Positions 48,916 to 61,766 are shown, numbered from the stretch's first letter. The stretch: 64,000 nucleotides of DNA from Streptomyces sp. I6 (GCA_003725745.1 RHDP01000001.1:3487001-3551000); one strand, 5' to 3'. Notes: generated by a model not told the origin, from the sequence alone. Translations and numbers: made by a program.

Positions 48916-48952
48916 CGGGGCGCGGAAACCCCGAGGAAGGCCTGCGCGCGCG

Positions 48953-52561
<3,609 letters not shown>

Positions 52562-52563
52562 CG

Positions 52564-52600
52564 CCCGGCCCCGGGCGGAACCACTCCTCCCGGGGCCGGG
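52564..52600 (+). terminator. 12-bp perfect hairpin after cobN
   Basis: CCCGGCCCCGGG / CCCGGGGCCGGG with a 13-nt loop, three bases after the stop. The remaining gap to 52837 is repetitive GC-rich DNA without a gene. Confidence 0.85.
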
Positions 52601-52837
52601 AGCACCGGGAGGTGCCCGGACCGGACGGCGGGGCAGAGGCCCTCCGCCCGGGGCGGGAAGCACCCGGCGGCGCCGGACCGGCGGGGGCGAGAGCGCCTGC
52701 CCGGGGCCGGAGGCCGAAGCGCCTGCCCGGGCCGTGGGGCGCAGGTGACTGCGCGGGGCGGGAGCGGACGGCGGGCGTAAGACTTCCGTCACCACCGGAA
52801 CGATCACAATGCCGTCCCACGCGACTTAAATGGAGTC

Positions 52838-53422
52838 ATGAGGACATCGCTCGTACGCAGACCCGTGGTGATCGTCGGTCTGGTGGTGGTCGCGATCGTG
52901 GCCGTCGCCGGGCTGTACTGGTTCCAGCCCTGGAAGCTCTGGGTGGACGAGACCGTGCGCGAGGAGCTGCCCGCGGCCTCCCCGGCCGCCCCGGCTTCCC
53001 CGGACGAACCGGCCGCACCGGCCTCACCGGACGGGTCGCAGGCCCCGGCTTCCCCGGCCGCGCCGGAGGTGCTGGCCATGGGAACCTTCATCAGTCATGA
53101 GCACGCCACGACCGGCAGTGTGAAGATCCTCCGGCTCGCGGACGGCTCCCGCACCCTCCGGATCGAGAACCTGGACACCAGCAGCGGCCCCGACCTGCGC
53201 GTCTGGCTCACCGACGCGCCGGTGAAGGAGGGCAGGGACGGCTGGCACGTCTTCGACGACGGCGAGTACGTCAGCCTCGGCAAGCTGAAGGGCAACAAGG
53301 GCGACCAGAACTACGCGCTGCCCGCCGACGCCGATCTGAACCGTCTGACCAGCGTCAGCATCTGGTGCGACCGGTTCGACGTCTCCTTCGGCGCCGCCGA
53401 GCTCCGGAAGGCGGCCGCGTAG
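52838..53422 (+). CDS. DM13-domain membrane-anchored protein
   Basis: 194 aa. One N-terminal helix (VVIVGLVVVAIVAVAGLYWF) anchors it, followed by a Pro/Ala/Ser-rich repeat linker (PAAPASPDEPAAPASPDG). A C-terminal DM13 domain (about 85-190): GTFISHEHATTGSVKILRLADG, LRIENLDTSSGPDLRVWLTD, SLGKLKGNKGDQNYALP, and SVSIWCDRFDVSFGAAEL with the conserved Cys. DM13 is a cytochrome-like extracellular domain thought to act in electron transfer. Confidence 0.92.
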   Translation: MRTSLVRRPVVIVGLVVVAIVAVAGLYWFQPWKLWVDETVREELPAASPAAPASPDEPAAPASPDGSQAPASPAAPEVLAMGTFISHEHATTGSVKILRLADGSRTLRIENLDTSSGPDLRVWLTDAPVKEGRDGWHVFDDGEYVSLGKLKGNKGDQNYALPADADLNRLTSVSIWCDRFDVSFGAAELRKAAA

Positions 53423-53434
53423 CCTGAGAGCACG

Positions 53435-54594
53435 ATGAACATCTTCACCACGTCATGGGGCGACCTCGGGCTCACCCGCTTCCCCGAGGACCCCCGTGAC
53501 CGGCTCCGCGCCTGGGACGCCTCGGACGAGTACCTGCTGCGCCATCTGGAGGGCGAGACACTCGCCGGCACCGTGGCCGTCGTGGGGGACCGCTGGGGAG
53601 CGCTGGCCACCGCGCTCGCGGCGTACCGGCCCGTACAGATCAGCGACTCCTATCTGGCCCAGCGGGCGACCCGCGCCAACCTCGCCCGCAACCGCACCGC
53701 CGCCGAGACCGAGGGCGTACGGCTGCTGTCGACCCGGGACACCCCGCCGGACCGGATCGACGTCCTGCTGGTCCGCGTCCCCAAGAGCCTCGCCCTGCTG
53801 GAGGACCAGCTCCAGCGGCTCGCCCCCCGGCTGACCCGCGACACGCTCGTCGTCGGCACCGGCATGGTGACGGAGATCCACACCTCCACGCTGAGGCTCT
53901 TCGAGCGGATCGTCGGACCGACCCGCACCTCGCTGGCGGCGAAGAAGGCCCGGCTCATCCACTGCACCCCCGATCCGGACCGCATCGGACCGGCGGCCGC
54001 CGCGCAGGAGGCCTGGCCCCGCACCTACGCGCTGCCGGACGGCATCGGCGTGATGTCGGGGCGCCCGGTGACCAACCACGCCGGCATCTTCTGCGCCGAC
54101 CGTCTGGACATCGGCACCCGCTTCCTCCTCGAGCACCTCCCCGACCGCCGGGGCCCCTCCGCGTCGTGGACCTGGGCTGCGGCAACGGAGTGGTGGGTAC
54201 GGCGATGGCGGTCGCCGACCCGGCGGCCGAGGTGGTGTTCACGGACGAGTCGTACCAGGCCGTCGCCTCGGCCGAGGCCACCTTCCGGGCCAACACCGGC
54301 CCGTCGGCCAGGGCCGCCTTCGTGGTCGGCGACGCACTGTCCGGTACCGAACGCGACTCCGTCGACCTCGTACTGAACAACCCGCCCTTCCACACCCACC
54401 GGGCGCTGACCGACGGCACCGCGTGGCGCATGTTCACCGGCGCCCGCAGCGCCCTGCGCCCCGGCGGTGAGCTGTGGGTCATCGGCAACCGGCACCTCGG
54501 CTACCACGTCAGGCTGCGCCGGATCTTCGGCGGCTGCGAGACCGTCGCGAGCAGTCCGAAGTTCGTGGTGCTGCGCGCCGTCAAGCGCCGCTGA
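53435..54594 (+). CDS. RsmC/RlmG-like rRNA methyltransferase (1-nt frame break)
   Basis: 386 aa when one base is added at the GGGGCCCC run 54150-54157. N-terminal degenerate methyltransferase domain (VAVVGDRWGALATALAA, DVLLVRVPKSLALLEDQL) and C-terminal catalytic domain: VVDLGCGNGVVGTAMAVADP (motif I, right after the break), VLNNPPFHTHRALTD (NPPF, typical of N2-guanine methylation), LRPGGELWVIGNRHLGYH. This tandem layout is that of RsmC (m2G1207 of 16S) and RlmG (m2G1835 of 23S); which one cannot be told. Confidence 0.9.
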
Positions 54595-54765
54595 CGAACG
54601 GGGCGCCGCGGGCCGGGGGCGGGGAGCGGGCCGACACACGGGGGCCCGGCCGGGCCGATCCGCGTGAAGCGGTGGCCGGGCCGGGCCCCGGACCCCGAGC
54701 CGTGCCGTGGACGGGGCGGTGGTTCTGATCACTGGTTCCGATCGGTGACCCTGATCGGCGATTCT

Positions 54766-54801
54766 GATCAGTGGGTGGATCAGTGGGTGGATCAGTGGTT
54801 G
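54766..54801. repeat. 12-bp tandem repeat, three copies, overlapping rodlin stop
   Basis: GATCAGTGGGTG at 54766 and 54778 and GATCAGTGGTTG at 54790; the third copy includes the rodlin stop codon. Other GATC-containing words (GATCACTGG, GATCGGCGATT) lie just left. Confidence 0.85.
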
Positions 54802-55199
54802 TTGACGCCGTTGCCCGAGAGCACCGGGACGTCCTCCAGGACGTGCGACAGCGGTTCGTCGCCCTTGGCCTGGGTCGAGTTCTCGGCGCACTGCTGGACC
54901 TGCGGGCTCGACAGCACGTTGAGGTCCTGGACGCCGACCGGCACGAGACCGACGAGCGAGGCGGCGTTGGCCTTGGCGGGCAGCCCCAGGCACAGCTTGT
55001 TCAGCGAACCCTGGACGGCGCTGAGCTGGGGGCTCTGGGCGCCGTAGGTGGCCGAGTTGCCGTAGATCTGCGTGGCGTCGTTGCCGCTCAGCGACGTGGT
55101 GCCGCTGTCGTCGCCGATCGCCAGAGCCTGCGGGGCGGCGGTCAGTGAGACTCCGGCCACGGACGCGGTCACTGCGGCTGCTGCCCACAGCTTCTTCAT
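54792..55199 (-). CDS. Rodlin 1
   Basis: 135 aa. Sec signal ([19 protein letters not shown], cleavage after PQALA), then the rodlin mature domain: [79 protein letters not shown]. Rodlins assemble with chaplins into the rodlet layer of aerial hyphae and spores. It is the most diverged of the three copies (VQQC in place of NQQC, and an IYGNS start). Confidence 0.95.
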   Translation of the reverse strand: MKKLWAAAAVTASVAGVSLTAAPQALAIGDDSGTTSLSGNDATQIYGNSATYGAQSPQLSAVQGSLNKLCLGLPAKANAASLVGLVPVGVQDLNVLSSPQVQQCAENSTQAKGDEPLSHVLEDVPVLSGNGVNNH

Positions 55200-55394
55200 G
55201 GTGGTTCCCTTCGGGGGTTCGCGGTGTACGGGGCGTCGGGATGCGCACTCCACCGGTGAGTGACGCAGTGACCAACCCCGGCCCCCGCGCCCCGGTTGCG
55301 GCCTGTAGCCCGATCAGCCGAGCGCAGGGGGCGCTGTTCGGGGCGTTCGGTTCTTTCGCACCGATGAGCACGGGCGGTACGGGATATTGGGGGC

Positions 55395-55637
55395 ATGGCG
55401 GAGCACAAGGGCCGTTGGGAACGGCAGGGGCTGATTCCGGCGAGCCGCAGGGAACCGGGGGGCGCCGGGGAGCCGGCGGACCGGGCCGGGCCGACGGCCC
55501 GGCAGGTCGCGGACCCCTCGGTGGAGCCCATCTACGCGTCCCTCATGGCCGGTTGGTACGCCCAGGGGAGGGCCGTCCCCGGGATCCGGGACCGTGAGTG
55601 GTCGGACCTCGTCTCCTGGTCCTGGCCGCGCTGGTGA
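55395..55637 (+). CDS. Small hypothetical protein
   Basis: 80 aa with high G/C third positions and a G-rich tract before the ATG. Its C-terminal half, ASLMAGWYAQGRAVPGIRDREWSDL, resembles a short Streptomyces protein pattern (W-x3-GR-x-VPG-x-RD-x-EW). No signal peptide. It lies between two rodlin genes and is opposite in direction to both. Function unknown. Confidence 0.55.
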   Translation: MAEHKGRWERQGLIPASRREPGGAGEPADRAGPTARQVADPSVEPIYASLMAGWYAQGRAVPGIRDREWSDLVSWSWPRW

Positions 55638-55746
55638 ACCGGTCCGGGGCCCCGTTGCTTCCGTGGGCCCGCCGCCGTCACCGCGGCCCGCACGGGGGTG
55701 TGCGGGCGCCGGGACCGGACCGGTCCCGGCGGCGCCGAAGCGAACG

Positions 55747-55791
55747 GGCCGGGCCGGGCCGCCGCGAACTCCGCGGCGGCCCGGCCCGGCC
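55747..55791 (-). terminator. 20-bp perfect hairpin after rodlin 2
   Basis: GGCCGGGCCGGGCCGCCGCG and its exact complement around AACTC, 15 bases from the rodlin stop on its downstream side. Confidence 0.9.
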
Positions 55792-55806
55792 GGGTGGCGG
55801 GGAAGG

Positions 55807-56217
55807 TCAGCCGTTGCCCTGACCGTTCGCCGAGAGCACCGGGATGTCGCTGAGGATGTGCGACAGCGCCTCGTCGCCCTTGGCCTGGGTCGAGTTCTCG
55901 GTGCACTGCTGGTTCTGCGGGCTCGACAGCACGTTGAGGTCCTGGACGCCGACCGGCACGAGACCGACGAGCGACCCCGCGTTCAGCTTGGCGGGCAGAC
56001 CGACGCAGGGCTTGTTCAGCGAGCCCTGCACGAGCGCCATCTGCGGGCTCATGTTGCCGTAGGTGGCGGAGTTGCCGAAGACCTGCGAAGCGCCGACGCC
56101 GCTGGCCGACGTGGTGCCCGTGTCGTTGCCGACGGCCAGGGCCTGCGGCGCGGCCGCGGCCGAGACGCCGACGACTGACGCGGTGACGGCGGCGGCCGCC
56201 ATAGCCTTCTTGAGCAC
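55807..56217 (-). CDS. Rodlin 2
   Basis: 136 aa, GTG start ([16 protein letters not shown]). Signal peptide, then [60 protein letters not shown] and [18 protein letters not shown]. It is close to rodlin 3, which is transcribed away from it, matching the divergent rdlA/rdlB arrangement in S. coelicolor. Confidence 0.96.
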   Translation of the reverse strand: MLKKAMAAAAVTASVVGVSAAAAPQALAVGNDTGTTSASGVGASQVFGNSATYGNMSPQMALVQGSLNKPCVGLPAKLNAGSLVGLVPVGVQDLNVLSSPQNQQCTENSTQAKGDEALSHILSDIPVLSANGQGNG

Positions 56218-56555
56218 GAGAGTCCCTTTCCTGGGTGCGTGGTTCTGGGGTCTGGGGCTCCGGGGCCCGGGGTCTCTGAGCGGGGACCGAAGTGCCCGTC
56301 CCCCGGAGCCTCCTGACCAACTCGGAACAGCGGAGTTGGTTCTTCCGCTTCACTCCAAAGGACGGTGCGGCCGACGGTCCGCGTGTCGCACCCGGCCAGG
56401 CGCTTCCGCCGCCTGCCGGCGGCCCTCCGAGGCGGGCCGCCGCGGTCTCCGGAGTGAGGGCCGTTCGGGTGACCTGCCGCAACCAAACGCCGGCCGGCCA
56501 GTTTGAGTCGGTGCGCAGACGAGCTGGAGTGTTCCTGCAGAAAGGCAAGCAAGTG
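56218..56555. promoter_or_regulatory. Divergent promoter region of rodlins 2 and 3
   Basis: 338 bases with no gene, containing both rodlin promoters. In S. coelicolor the equivalent region is active in aerial hyphae; no individual site could be assigned by eye. Confidence 0.5.
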
Positions 56556-56965
56556 ATGATCAAGAAGGTTATGGCTGCGGCTGCGGTCACGGCCTCCGTA
56601 ATCGGTGCCTCGGCCGCCGCCGCCCCCAGGCCCTGGCCATCGGCGACGACACCGGTACGACGTCCGCCAGTGGCGTCGGTGCCTCGCAGGTGTTCGGCAA
56701 CTCGGCCACCTACGGAAACCAGAGCCCGCAGCTCGCCCTGGTCCAGGGTTCGCTGAACAAGCCCTGCGTCGGTCTGCCCGCCAAGGCCAACGCCGCCTCG
56801 CTCGTCGGTCTCGTGCCGGTCGGCGTCCAGGACCTCAACGTGCTGTCGAGCCCGCAGAACCAGCAGTGCACCGAGAACTCGACCCAGGCCAAGGGCGACG
56901 AGGCGCTGTCGCACATCCTCAGCGACATCCCGGTGCTCTCGGGCAACGGCGAGGGCAACGGCTGA
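56556..56965 (+). CDS. Rodlin 3 (1-nt frame break)
   Basis: 136 aa when one C is added to the run 56623-56627, exactly the length of rodlin 2. Before the break: [20 protein letters not shown]. After it: [20 protein letters not shown], then [20 protein letters not shown] and a tail nearly identical to rodlin 2 ([18 protein letters not shown]). The break falls in the signal-peptide cleavage region, so without it the mature protein would not be made. Confidence 0.93.
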
Positions 56966-56973
56966 TACCCACT

Positions 56974-56994
56974 CCGGCCCGATTCTCGGGCCGG
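56974..56994 (+). terminator. 9-bp perfect hairpin after rodlin 3
   Basis: CCGGCCCGA ttc TCGGGCCGG, nine bases after the stop. Confidence 0.8.
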
Positions 56995-57144
56995 CGTGCA
57001 TCCGAGTGAATTGCCCGGACTCCCGGGCGCCAGAGGGGTTTCCTCGGTCGGTGCGGCTCGTTGGCAGGGCGTCGCGGTATTGCCGTGCTTTCCCGCGGCA
57101 CTCCGCGGAACTCCTCGGGCCGTCGATCAGAAGGGGAATCCGAT

Positions 57145-57378
57145 ATTAAGTTCAGAAAGACCACGACGGTGCTGGCGGGACTGGTGATGGCCATGGGGAT
57201 GGCCTCGCCGGCGTTCGCCGACTCCGGCGCGACCGGTGTCGCGTCCGGATCGCCGGGAGTGCTTTCCGGGAACGTCATCCAGATTCCCGTGCATGTTCCG
57301 ATGAACGCCTGCGGTAACTCCGTCAACCTCATTGCCGTGCTGAACCCTGCGTTCGGCAACCTCTGTGTGAACGGCTGA
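57145..57378 (+). CDS. Short chaplin (apparent ATT start)
   Basis: About 77 aa. Signal peptide KFRKTTTVLAGLVMAMGMAS-PAFA, then one chaplin domain: [40 protein letters not shown], with the two Cys that form a disulfide in short chaplins. It self-assembles into amyloid fibrils on aerial hyphae. At the position where homologues have ATG the codon is ATT (57145), with AAGGGG eight bases upstream. No ATG, and no well-placed GTG, fits the signal peptide, so either a rare ATT start is used or a base is wrong here. Confidence 0.85.
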   Translation: MKFRKTTTVLAGLVMAMGMASPAFADSGATGVASGSPGVLSGNVIQIPVHVPMNACGNSVNLIAVLNPAFGNLCVNG

Positions 57379-57488
57379 AACCCAGTCCTCGCATACAGTC
57401 CTGAAGGGTCGTTTTCCGTCGGTCCGGGGCGTGCCCTGCGGCACCGCTCCGGACCGGCTCGCGAAGCGAAAGCGGGAAAAACAACAAC

Positions 57489-58325
57489 ATGCGACAGGTC
57501 ATCAGCAAGGGAATCCTGACGGCCGCTGCGGCCACCGGAATTCTGTCCTTGACCAGTGTGTACGCCAGCGCCGACTCCCAGGCCGACGCCGAGGCCGCGA
57601 ACTCGCCCGGCGTGCTGTCCGGCAACAACGTCCAGGCGCCCGTTCACGTGCCGGTCAACGTCTGCGGCAACTCGCTGAACGTCGTCGGGGTGCTCAACCC
57701 GGCGTTCGGCAACGCCTGCGCCAACACCTCCGACGGGGGCGCGGCAGGATCCGGCGGTGCGTCAGCGGACGGCTCCGCGGTCGGCTCCCCGGGCGTCGCC
57801 TCCGGCAACAACGTCCAGGTTCCGGTGGACGTCCCGGTCAACGCCTGCGGGAACACCATCGACGTCATCGGCGCCCTGAACCCGGCCGGTGGCAACGCCT
57901 GCGCCAACGGCTCGGGCCAGACGCCGCTGACGCCGGAGACTCCCGAGATCCCGGTCACCCCCGAGACCCCGGAGGTCCCGGAGACGCCGGAGGTTCCCGA
58001 GACGCCGGAGGTCCCGGAGACGCCGGAGGTTCCCGAGACGCCGGAGGTCCCGGAGATCCCGGTCACCCCCGAGACGCCGGAGGTCCCGGAGACGCCGGAG
58101 GTTCCCGAGATCCCTGAGGTGCCCGAGGTCCCCGAGACCCCGGAGGTCCTGGTTCCGGTGGTGGACACCCCGGTCGACGACCGGGTCGCCGACTCCTCGA
58201 CCACGGACCAGCTGGCCCAGACCGGCGGCAACGCCGGCACCCTGGCGGCCGGTGCCGCCGCGGTCGGCCTGCTGGCCGGCGGCGCCCTGCTGTACCGCCG
58301 CGGGACGGCTGCCGCGCGTCGCTGA
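57489..58325 (+). CDS. Long chaplin with two chaplin domains and LAxTG anchor
   Basis: 278 aa. Signal peptide to about residue 29 (SVYASA). Chaplin domain 1 about 38-82 ([40 protein letters not shown]) and domain 2 about 98-140 ([20 protein letters not shown], ending PAGGNAC). [16 protein letters not shown] linker follows, then LAQTGG sorting signal, a hydrophobic helix and an Arg tail (RRGTAAARR). Class-E sortases in Streptomyces cut LAxTG, so the protein is linked to the cell wall and nucleates the short chaplins. It follows the short chaplin, as chpD-chpA do in S. coelicolor. Confidence 0.95.
   Translation: MRQVISKGILTAAAATGILSLTSVYASADSQADAEAANSPGVLSGNNVQAPVHVPVNVCGNSLNVVGVLNPAFGNACANTSDGGAAGSGGASADGSAVGSPGVASGNNVQVPVDVPVNACGNTIDVIGALNPAGGNACANGSGQTPLTPETPEIPVTPETPEVPETPEVPETPEVPETPEVPETPEVPEIPVTPETPEVPETPEVPEIPEVPEVPETPEVLVPVVDTPVDDRVADSSTTDQLAQTGGNAGTLAAGAAAVGLLAGGALLYRRGTAAARR
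57930..58145. repeat. In-frame ETPEVP repeat in long chaplin
   Basis: GAGACGCCGGAGGTYCCC-type 18-bp units, interrupted by IPVTPETPE variants. The repeat is a multiple of three and expands the wall-spanning linker without changing frame. Confidence 0.9.
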
Positions 58326-58347
58326 GCGACCGCGCTTCCCGTGTGAA

Positions 58348-58390
58348 CCCCGGCCGGGGGAGTCTCCTCATCGGACTCTCCCGGCCGGGG
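58348..58390 (+). terminator. 17-bp hairpin after long chaplin
   Basis: CCCCGGCCGGGGGAGTC / GACTCTCCCGGCCGGGG with one G-U pair and a 9-nt loop. The rest of the gap to 58616 has no gene. Confidence 0.88.
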
Positions 58391-58616
58391 TGTTTCCCGG
58401 CCGGGACGGTCCCGGGCCGTGTCCGGACGGCGCGGTGCCCGGTGCTCGCGGGTGTGCGGTACGTCAAGGGCCCGGCCGACGGAGCCGTGAGCCGTGGTGG
58501 CCGCCGGTGTGCCGGCGGGGAACGCGGAGCGCGCCGTGCCGGGTCCGGGCGGCCGCGCCGGTGGAGTGCGGTCCTGCACCGGTCGCCGGTCCCGAGCCTC
58601 CGCACGGCGGCGGTCG

Positions 58617-59921
58617 TCAGCGTCCCGCCGGGCCGCCGACGGCGGCATGGGCGGCCGACACCTCGCGGTAGACGTCCGCGATCGCGGACGCGCTGTGGCG
58701 TACGTCGTGGGTGGTGAGGACGTGCTGCCGGCCCTGGCGGCCGAGCGTCCCGCGCAGCGGGCCGTTGAGCAGGAGGTCTCCCACGGCCGTGGCCAGGGCG
58801 TGCGGATCCTGCACCGGCGTGGTGCAGAACAGCGCGTGCCCCGGGGGCAGGCTCTCCCGCGTCCCCGCGACATCCGTGACCACGACCGGCCGGCCGCAGG
58901 CCATCGCCTCCAGTGGAGTCAGCGCCATGCTCTCCCAGCGGGACGGGACGACGACCAGATCGGCGGCCCGGTACCAGGGAGCGGAGTCCGGCTGGTCGCC
59001 CGCGAACCGCACGGACACCGGAGCGGACGCCCGCAGCGCGTCGGCACCCGGTCCGTCGCCGACCAGGACCAGACGGGCGTTGGGGACCCGGCGCAGCACC
59101 TGCTCCCACGCCGCGAGCAGCACGTCCTGACCCTTCTGGCGGCACAGCCGCCCCACGCACACCACCAGCGGTGCGGACCCGGGCAGATCGGCGACCAGCG
59201 GGGGGAGGTCCCGTCGCGCGTCCTCGGCCGGCGGCCGGAACCGTTCCGTGTCCACGCCGTTGGGGACGACGGCCCACAGGGCCTCGACACCCGCGGCCAC
59301 ACCCTTGAGCCGCTCCGTCTCGCTGACGCAGACGATCCGGGCGGCCCAGCGAGCCCCGTACCGCTCCCAGTGGCGGGCCGGGCCGGCCAGGAGGCCGCCG
59401 GTGGCCTCGAAGGACCAGACGTGCGGCTGGAAGACGGTGGGGAGCCGGCCGCGCAGGGCGAGCCGGGCGGCCAGCCCGGCCTTGGGGCCGTGAGCGTGCA
59501 CCAGGAGCGGGCTTGCGGCCGCCACGATCCTGGCGAGCCGGCCCACCTCCCAGGCAAGCAGCGGGCCGGCCGTCTTCCCCGCCCGCCACCGGTGGACTCC
59601 GGCGCCGAGCCCGCGGACGGCCTCCGTGAGCATGCCGCCGCCCGGGCACGCCACCGCCACCGGGGTACCGCCGCGGACCTGATGGGCCACCAGGTCCAGG
59701 ACGACCCGGGCCATTCCGCCGTCGGTCTGCTGGACGACATGGAGCACGGCCGGCCGGCGGTGCCCGGACGGTGGGCGCGCGGCGGTGCCGCCGCCCCGTT
59801 CGGCGGCGCCTCCGGCCGGAAGGCCGGGTGGGAATTCCGGTGCACGGGGCATCGGAAAGTGATCCGGCTGCTGCCGGAACTCAGCATGCTGCGCGGATCG
59901 TCGATTCCGATTCATATCCAA
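58617..59921 (-). CDS. GT4-family glycosyltransferase
   Basis: 434 aa, two Rossmann-like domains (GT-B). N-terminal VLHVVQQTDGGMARVVLDL and VHAHGPKAGLAARLAL; middle IVCVSETERLKG and VPNGVDTERF. The C-terminal donor site has VCVGRLCRQKGQDVLLAAW, VLVGDGPGADALRASA, and VPSRWESMALTPLEAMACGR with the EX7E acid pair. It transfers sugar from a nucleotide donor to an unknown acceptor (glycan or lipid). It lies inside the chaplin cluster in the opposite direction. Start uncertain: an ATG 23 codons further in (59852) is equally plausible. Confidence 0.88.
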   Translation of the reverse strand: MDMNRNRRSAQHAEFRQQPDHFPMPRAPEFPPGLPAGGAAERGGGTAARPPSGHRRPAVLHVVQQTDGGMARVVLDLVAHQVRGGTPVAVACPGGGMLTEAVRGLGAGVHRWRAGKTAGPLLAWEVGRLARIVAAASPLLVHAHGPKAGLAARLALRGRLPTVFQPHVWSFEATGGLLAGPARHWERYGARWAARIVCVSETERLKGVAAGVEALWAVVPNGVDTERFRPPAEDARRDLPPLVADLPGSAPLVVCVGRLCRQKGQDVLLAAWEQVLRRVPNARLVLVGDGPGADALRASAPVSVRFAGDQPDSAPWYRAADLVVVPSRWESMALTPLEAMACGRPVVVTDVAGTRESLPPGHALFCTTPVQDPHALATAVGDLLLNGPLRGTLGRQGRQHVLTTHDVRHSASAIADVYREVSAAHAAVGGPAGR

Positions 59922-60145
59922 GGCTGTTCACATGAGCGGGCCGGTGGGGGGCAGCTTCGTGCGCTGTTTGCGGAGCCGGCGCGAGAGGTGACTCTAGCCC
60001 CATTCCATTCCCCTGCCGGACCGTTCTTTCCGTGTCCGGGCAGGGGGCCGGGGTGCGGATTAATCCATTCGGTGTCCCTGCGTGTCCGGACTTCGGGTGC
60101 CCTCGTTGATGCTTGCGCCGCATCGGTAACCCCGGAAGGAAAAGA

Positions 60146-60388
60146 ATGATGAAGCGAATCGCGAAGTCGGTGGCGTTTGCGGGCACGGGCGTCGCCCTGG
60201 TCATGGGCGGTGCGGGCGCGGCCGTCGCGGACAGCGGCGCCGCCGGTGCCGCCGAGGGCTCGCCGGGCGTGCTCTCCGGCAACGTGGCCCAGGTCCCGGT
60301 CCACGTCCCGGTGAACGTCTGCGGCAACACCGTCGACGTCGTCGGTCTGCTGAACCCGGCCTTCGGCAACGGCTGCGCCAACGACTGA
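60146..60388 (+). CDS. Short chaplin
   Basis: 80 aa, GGAAGG 6 bases before ATG-ATG. Signal peptide MKRIAKSVAFAGTGVALVMG to AVADS, then chaplin domain [40 protein letters not shown] with both Cys. Secreted amyloid surfactant of aerial hyphae. Followed by a strong hairpin and another short chaplin. Confidence 0.96.
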   Translation: MMKRIAKSVAFAGTGVALVMGGAGAAVADSGAAGAAEGSPGVLSGNVAQVPVHVPVNVCGNTVDVVGLLNPAFGNGCAND

Positions 60389-60394
60389 CACGCC

Positions 60395-60426
60395 GGGCGT
60401 CCGGCGGCACGCGCCGCCGGACGCCC
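60395..60426 (+). terminator. 14-bp perfect hairpin between short chaplins
   Basis: GGGCGTCCGGCGGC / GCCGCCGGACGCCC with a 4-nt loop, so the next chaplin probably has its own promoter. Confidence 0.92.
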
Positions 60427-60556
60427 CCACCCCTGCGGGCCGAGCGGTTGTTCACTCCTTCGGCCGCACAACCTGGCAGACCTCGCTGCCGTTGAACCAT
60501 CGGTCCGGGCAGTCACGCACGGCCACTGAAACATCTTGACCAAGGAGTGCTTCTCC

Positions 60557-60796
60557 ATGTCGCGTACCGCGAAGGCTTTCGTCCTGTCCACCCTCGCCGC
60601 CGCCGCTGTTGCGGGTTCCACCGGCATCGCCGCTGCCGACAGCGGTGCGGAGGCCGCAGCGGCGAACTCGCCGGGCGTGCTCTCCGGCAACGTGGCCCAG
60701 GTCCCGGTTCACGTCCCGGTGGGCGTCTGCGGCAACACCGTCGACGTCATCGGCGCCCTGAACCCGGCCTTCGGCAACGCCTGCGTCAACGACTGA
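60557..60796 (+). CDS. Short chaplin
   Basis: 79 aa, AAGGAG nine bases before the ATG. Signal peptide MSRTAKAFVLSTLAAAAVAG to AAADS, then [40 protein letters not shown], with two Cys. Close to the preceding chaplin in its mature part, suggesting duplication, but with a different signal peptide. Confidence 0.96.
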   Translation: MSRTAKAFVLSTLAAAAVAGSTGIAAADSGAEAAAANSPGVLSGNVAQVPVHVPVGVCGNTVDVIGALNPAFGNACVND

Positions 60797-60815
60797 CCGT
60801 CCGCACGGGCGTCTC

Positions 60816-60852
60816 GGGCCGTCCTTCCCGCCGCGGCAGGGAGGGGCGGCCC
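60816..60852 (+). terminator. 14-bp hairpin after short chaplin
   Basis: GGGCCGTCCTTCCC / GGGAGGGGCGGCCC, two G-U pairs, 9-nt loop. The remaining gap to 61180 (328 bases) has no supported gene. Confidence 0.78.
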
Positions 60853-61180
60853 TCTTGCGTGGCCATGTGCACCGTCCCTCCGCGATGCGACCCGGCAGGC
60901 TCCGGGACCGGGACCGGGCCGACCGCACGGTGTCCGCCGGACCCGTGGAGCGGTCCGGCAGCGGAATCCGAACGGGGGCTTCATTCGGGTGGGGCCGGAG
61001 GAATCCCCGGCTTTGAGGGTTTCCGTCCGGGTGACGGTTCGTTACAGAACACGTAACAGCACAGAACAGCAGGGCAGGGCATGCCGGACAGGACGAGAGG
61101 GCACACCGGGCGTCCGCAATGCCGCTGACCATTCCGCCACTTGTGCGCGCGATGAGCGTCGCCGAAGGAGAGATTCACTG

Positions 61181-61468
61181 ATGAAGCCCATGAAGGTCGC
61201 CGCCGTCGTCGCCGGCTCGCTGGTCGCCGCGGGCGCCTCGGCCCCGGCTTTCGCCGCTTCCGAGCTCGCTCCGACCAGTCTGAACGGCGCGCTGGGCACC
61301 GTGGCGAGCGAGACCACAGGCGCTGTGGAGCCCCTCGCGAACAGGACGCTGGACACGGAGCAGGACGGCTCGCTGCTGCACACGGTCCAGCACACCGCCG
61401 ACGAGCTGAACAGGAACAAGGCGGGTGCCTCGCCGCAGCTCCTCGGCGGCCTCCCGCTGGGTTCCTGA
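61181..61468 (+). CDS. Small secreted hypothetical protein
   Basis: 95 aa. GAAGGAG about ten bases before the ATG. Signal peptide MKPMKVAAVVAGSLVAAGAS, likely cut after APAFA. The mature part is about 70 residues, helical and without Cys: LNGALGTVASETTGAVEPLA, LLHTVQHTADELNRNKAG, ending in Gly/Leu. No chaplin or rodlin motif. Its position suggests a cell-surface role, but that is a guess. Confidence 0.8.
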   Translation: MKPMKVAAVVAGSLVAAGASAPAFAASELAPTSLNGALGTVASETTGAVEPLANRTLDTEQDGSLLHTVQHTADELNRNKAGASPQLLGGLPLGS

Positions 61469-61488
61469 GCGGCGTACCCGCACGTTCC

Positions 61489-61519
61489 CGCAGGCCCGGT
61501 GGAGAATCCGCCGGGCCTG
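61489..61519 (+). terminator. 10-13 bp hairpin after small secreted protein
   Basis: GCAGGCCCGG / CCGGGCCTGC with further inner pairing. To its right (61590-61640) CCCGTCCCG tandem words fill the gap before the DUF5949 gene. Confidence 0.8.
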
Positions 61520-61766
61520 CCGGCTGCCCCGCCTGTTCGGCCGTCCAGCCCTGCTCCGGCCGCCCCGCTCCGGCGGCTCCGGTGCTTGCGGCCGTCCTGC
61601 CCGTCCCGCCCGTCCCGCCCGTCCCGCCTGTCCCCGCGGGCCCGGCGGCCCACCGGGTGCGGCGGGCCGGCGCACGGATGATCGAGCGCGACCCCTTCGG
61701 GCTAATCGGGCGCCGGGCTCCCCCGCGCGTGTGACAAGGGCGCCCGGATGGTCCCGCCGAGTCGCT

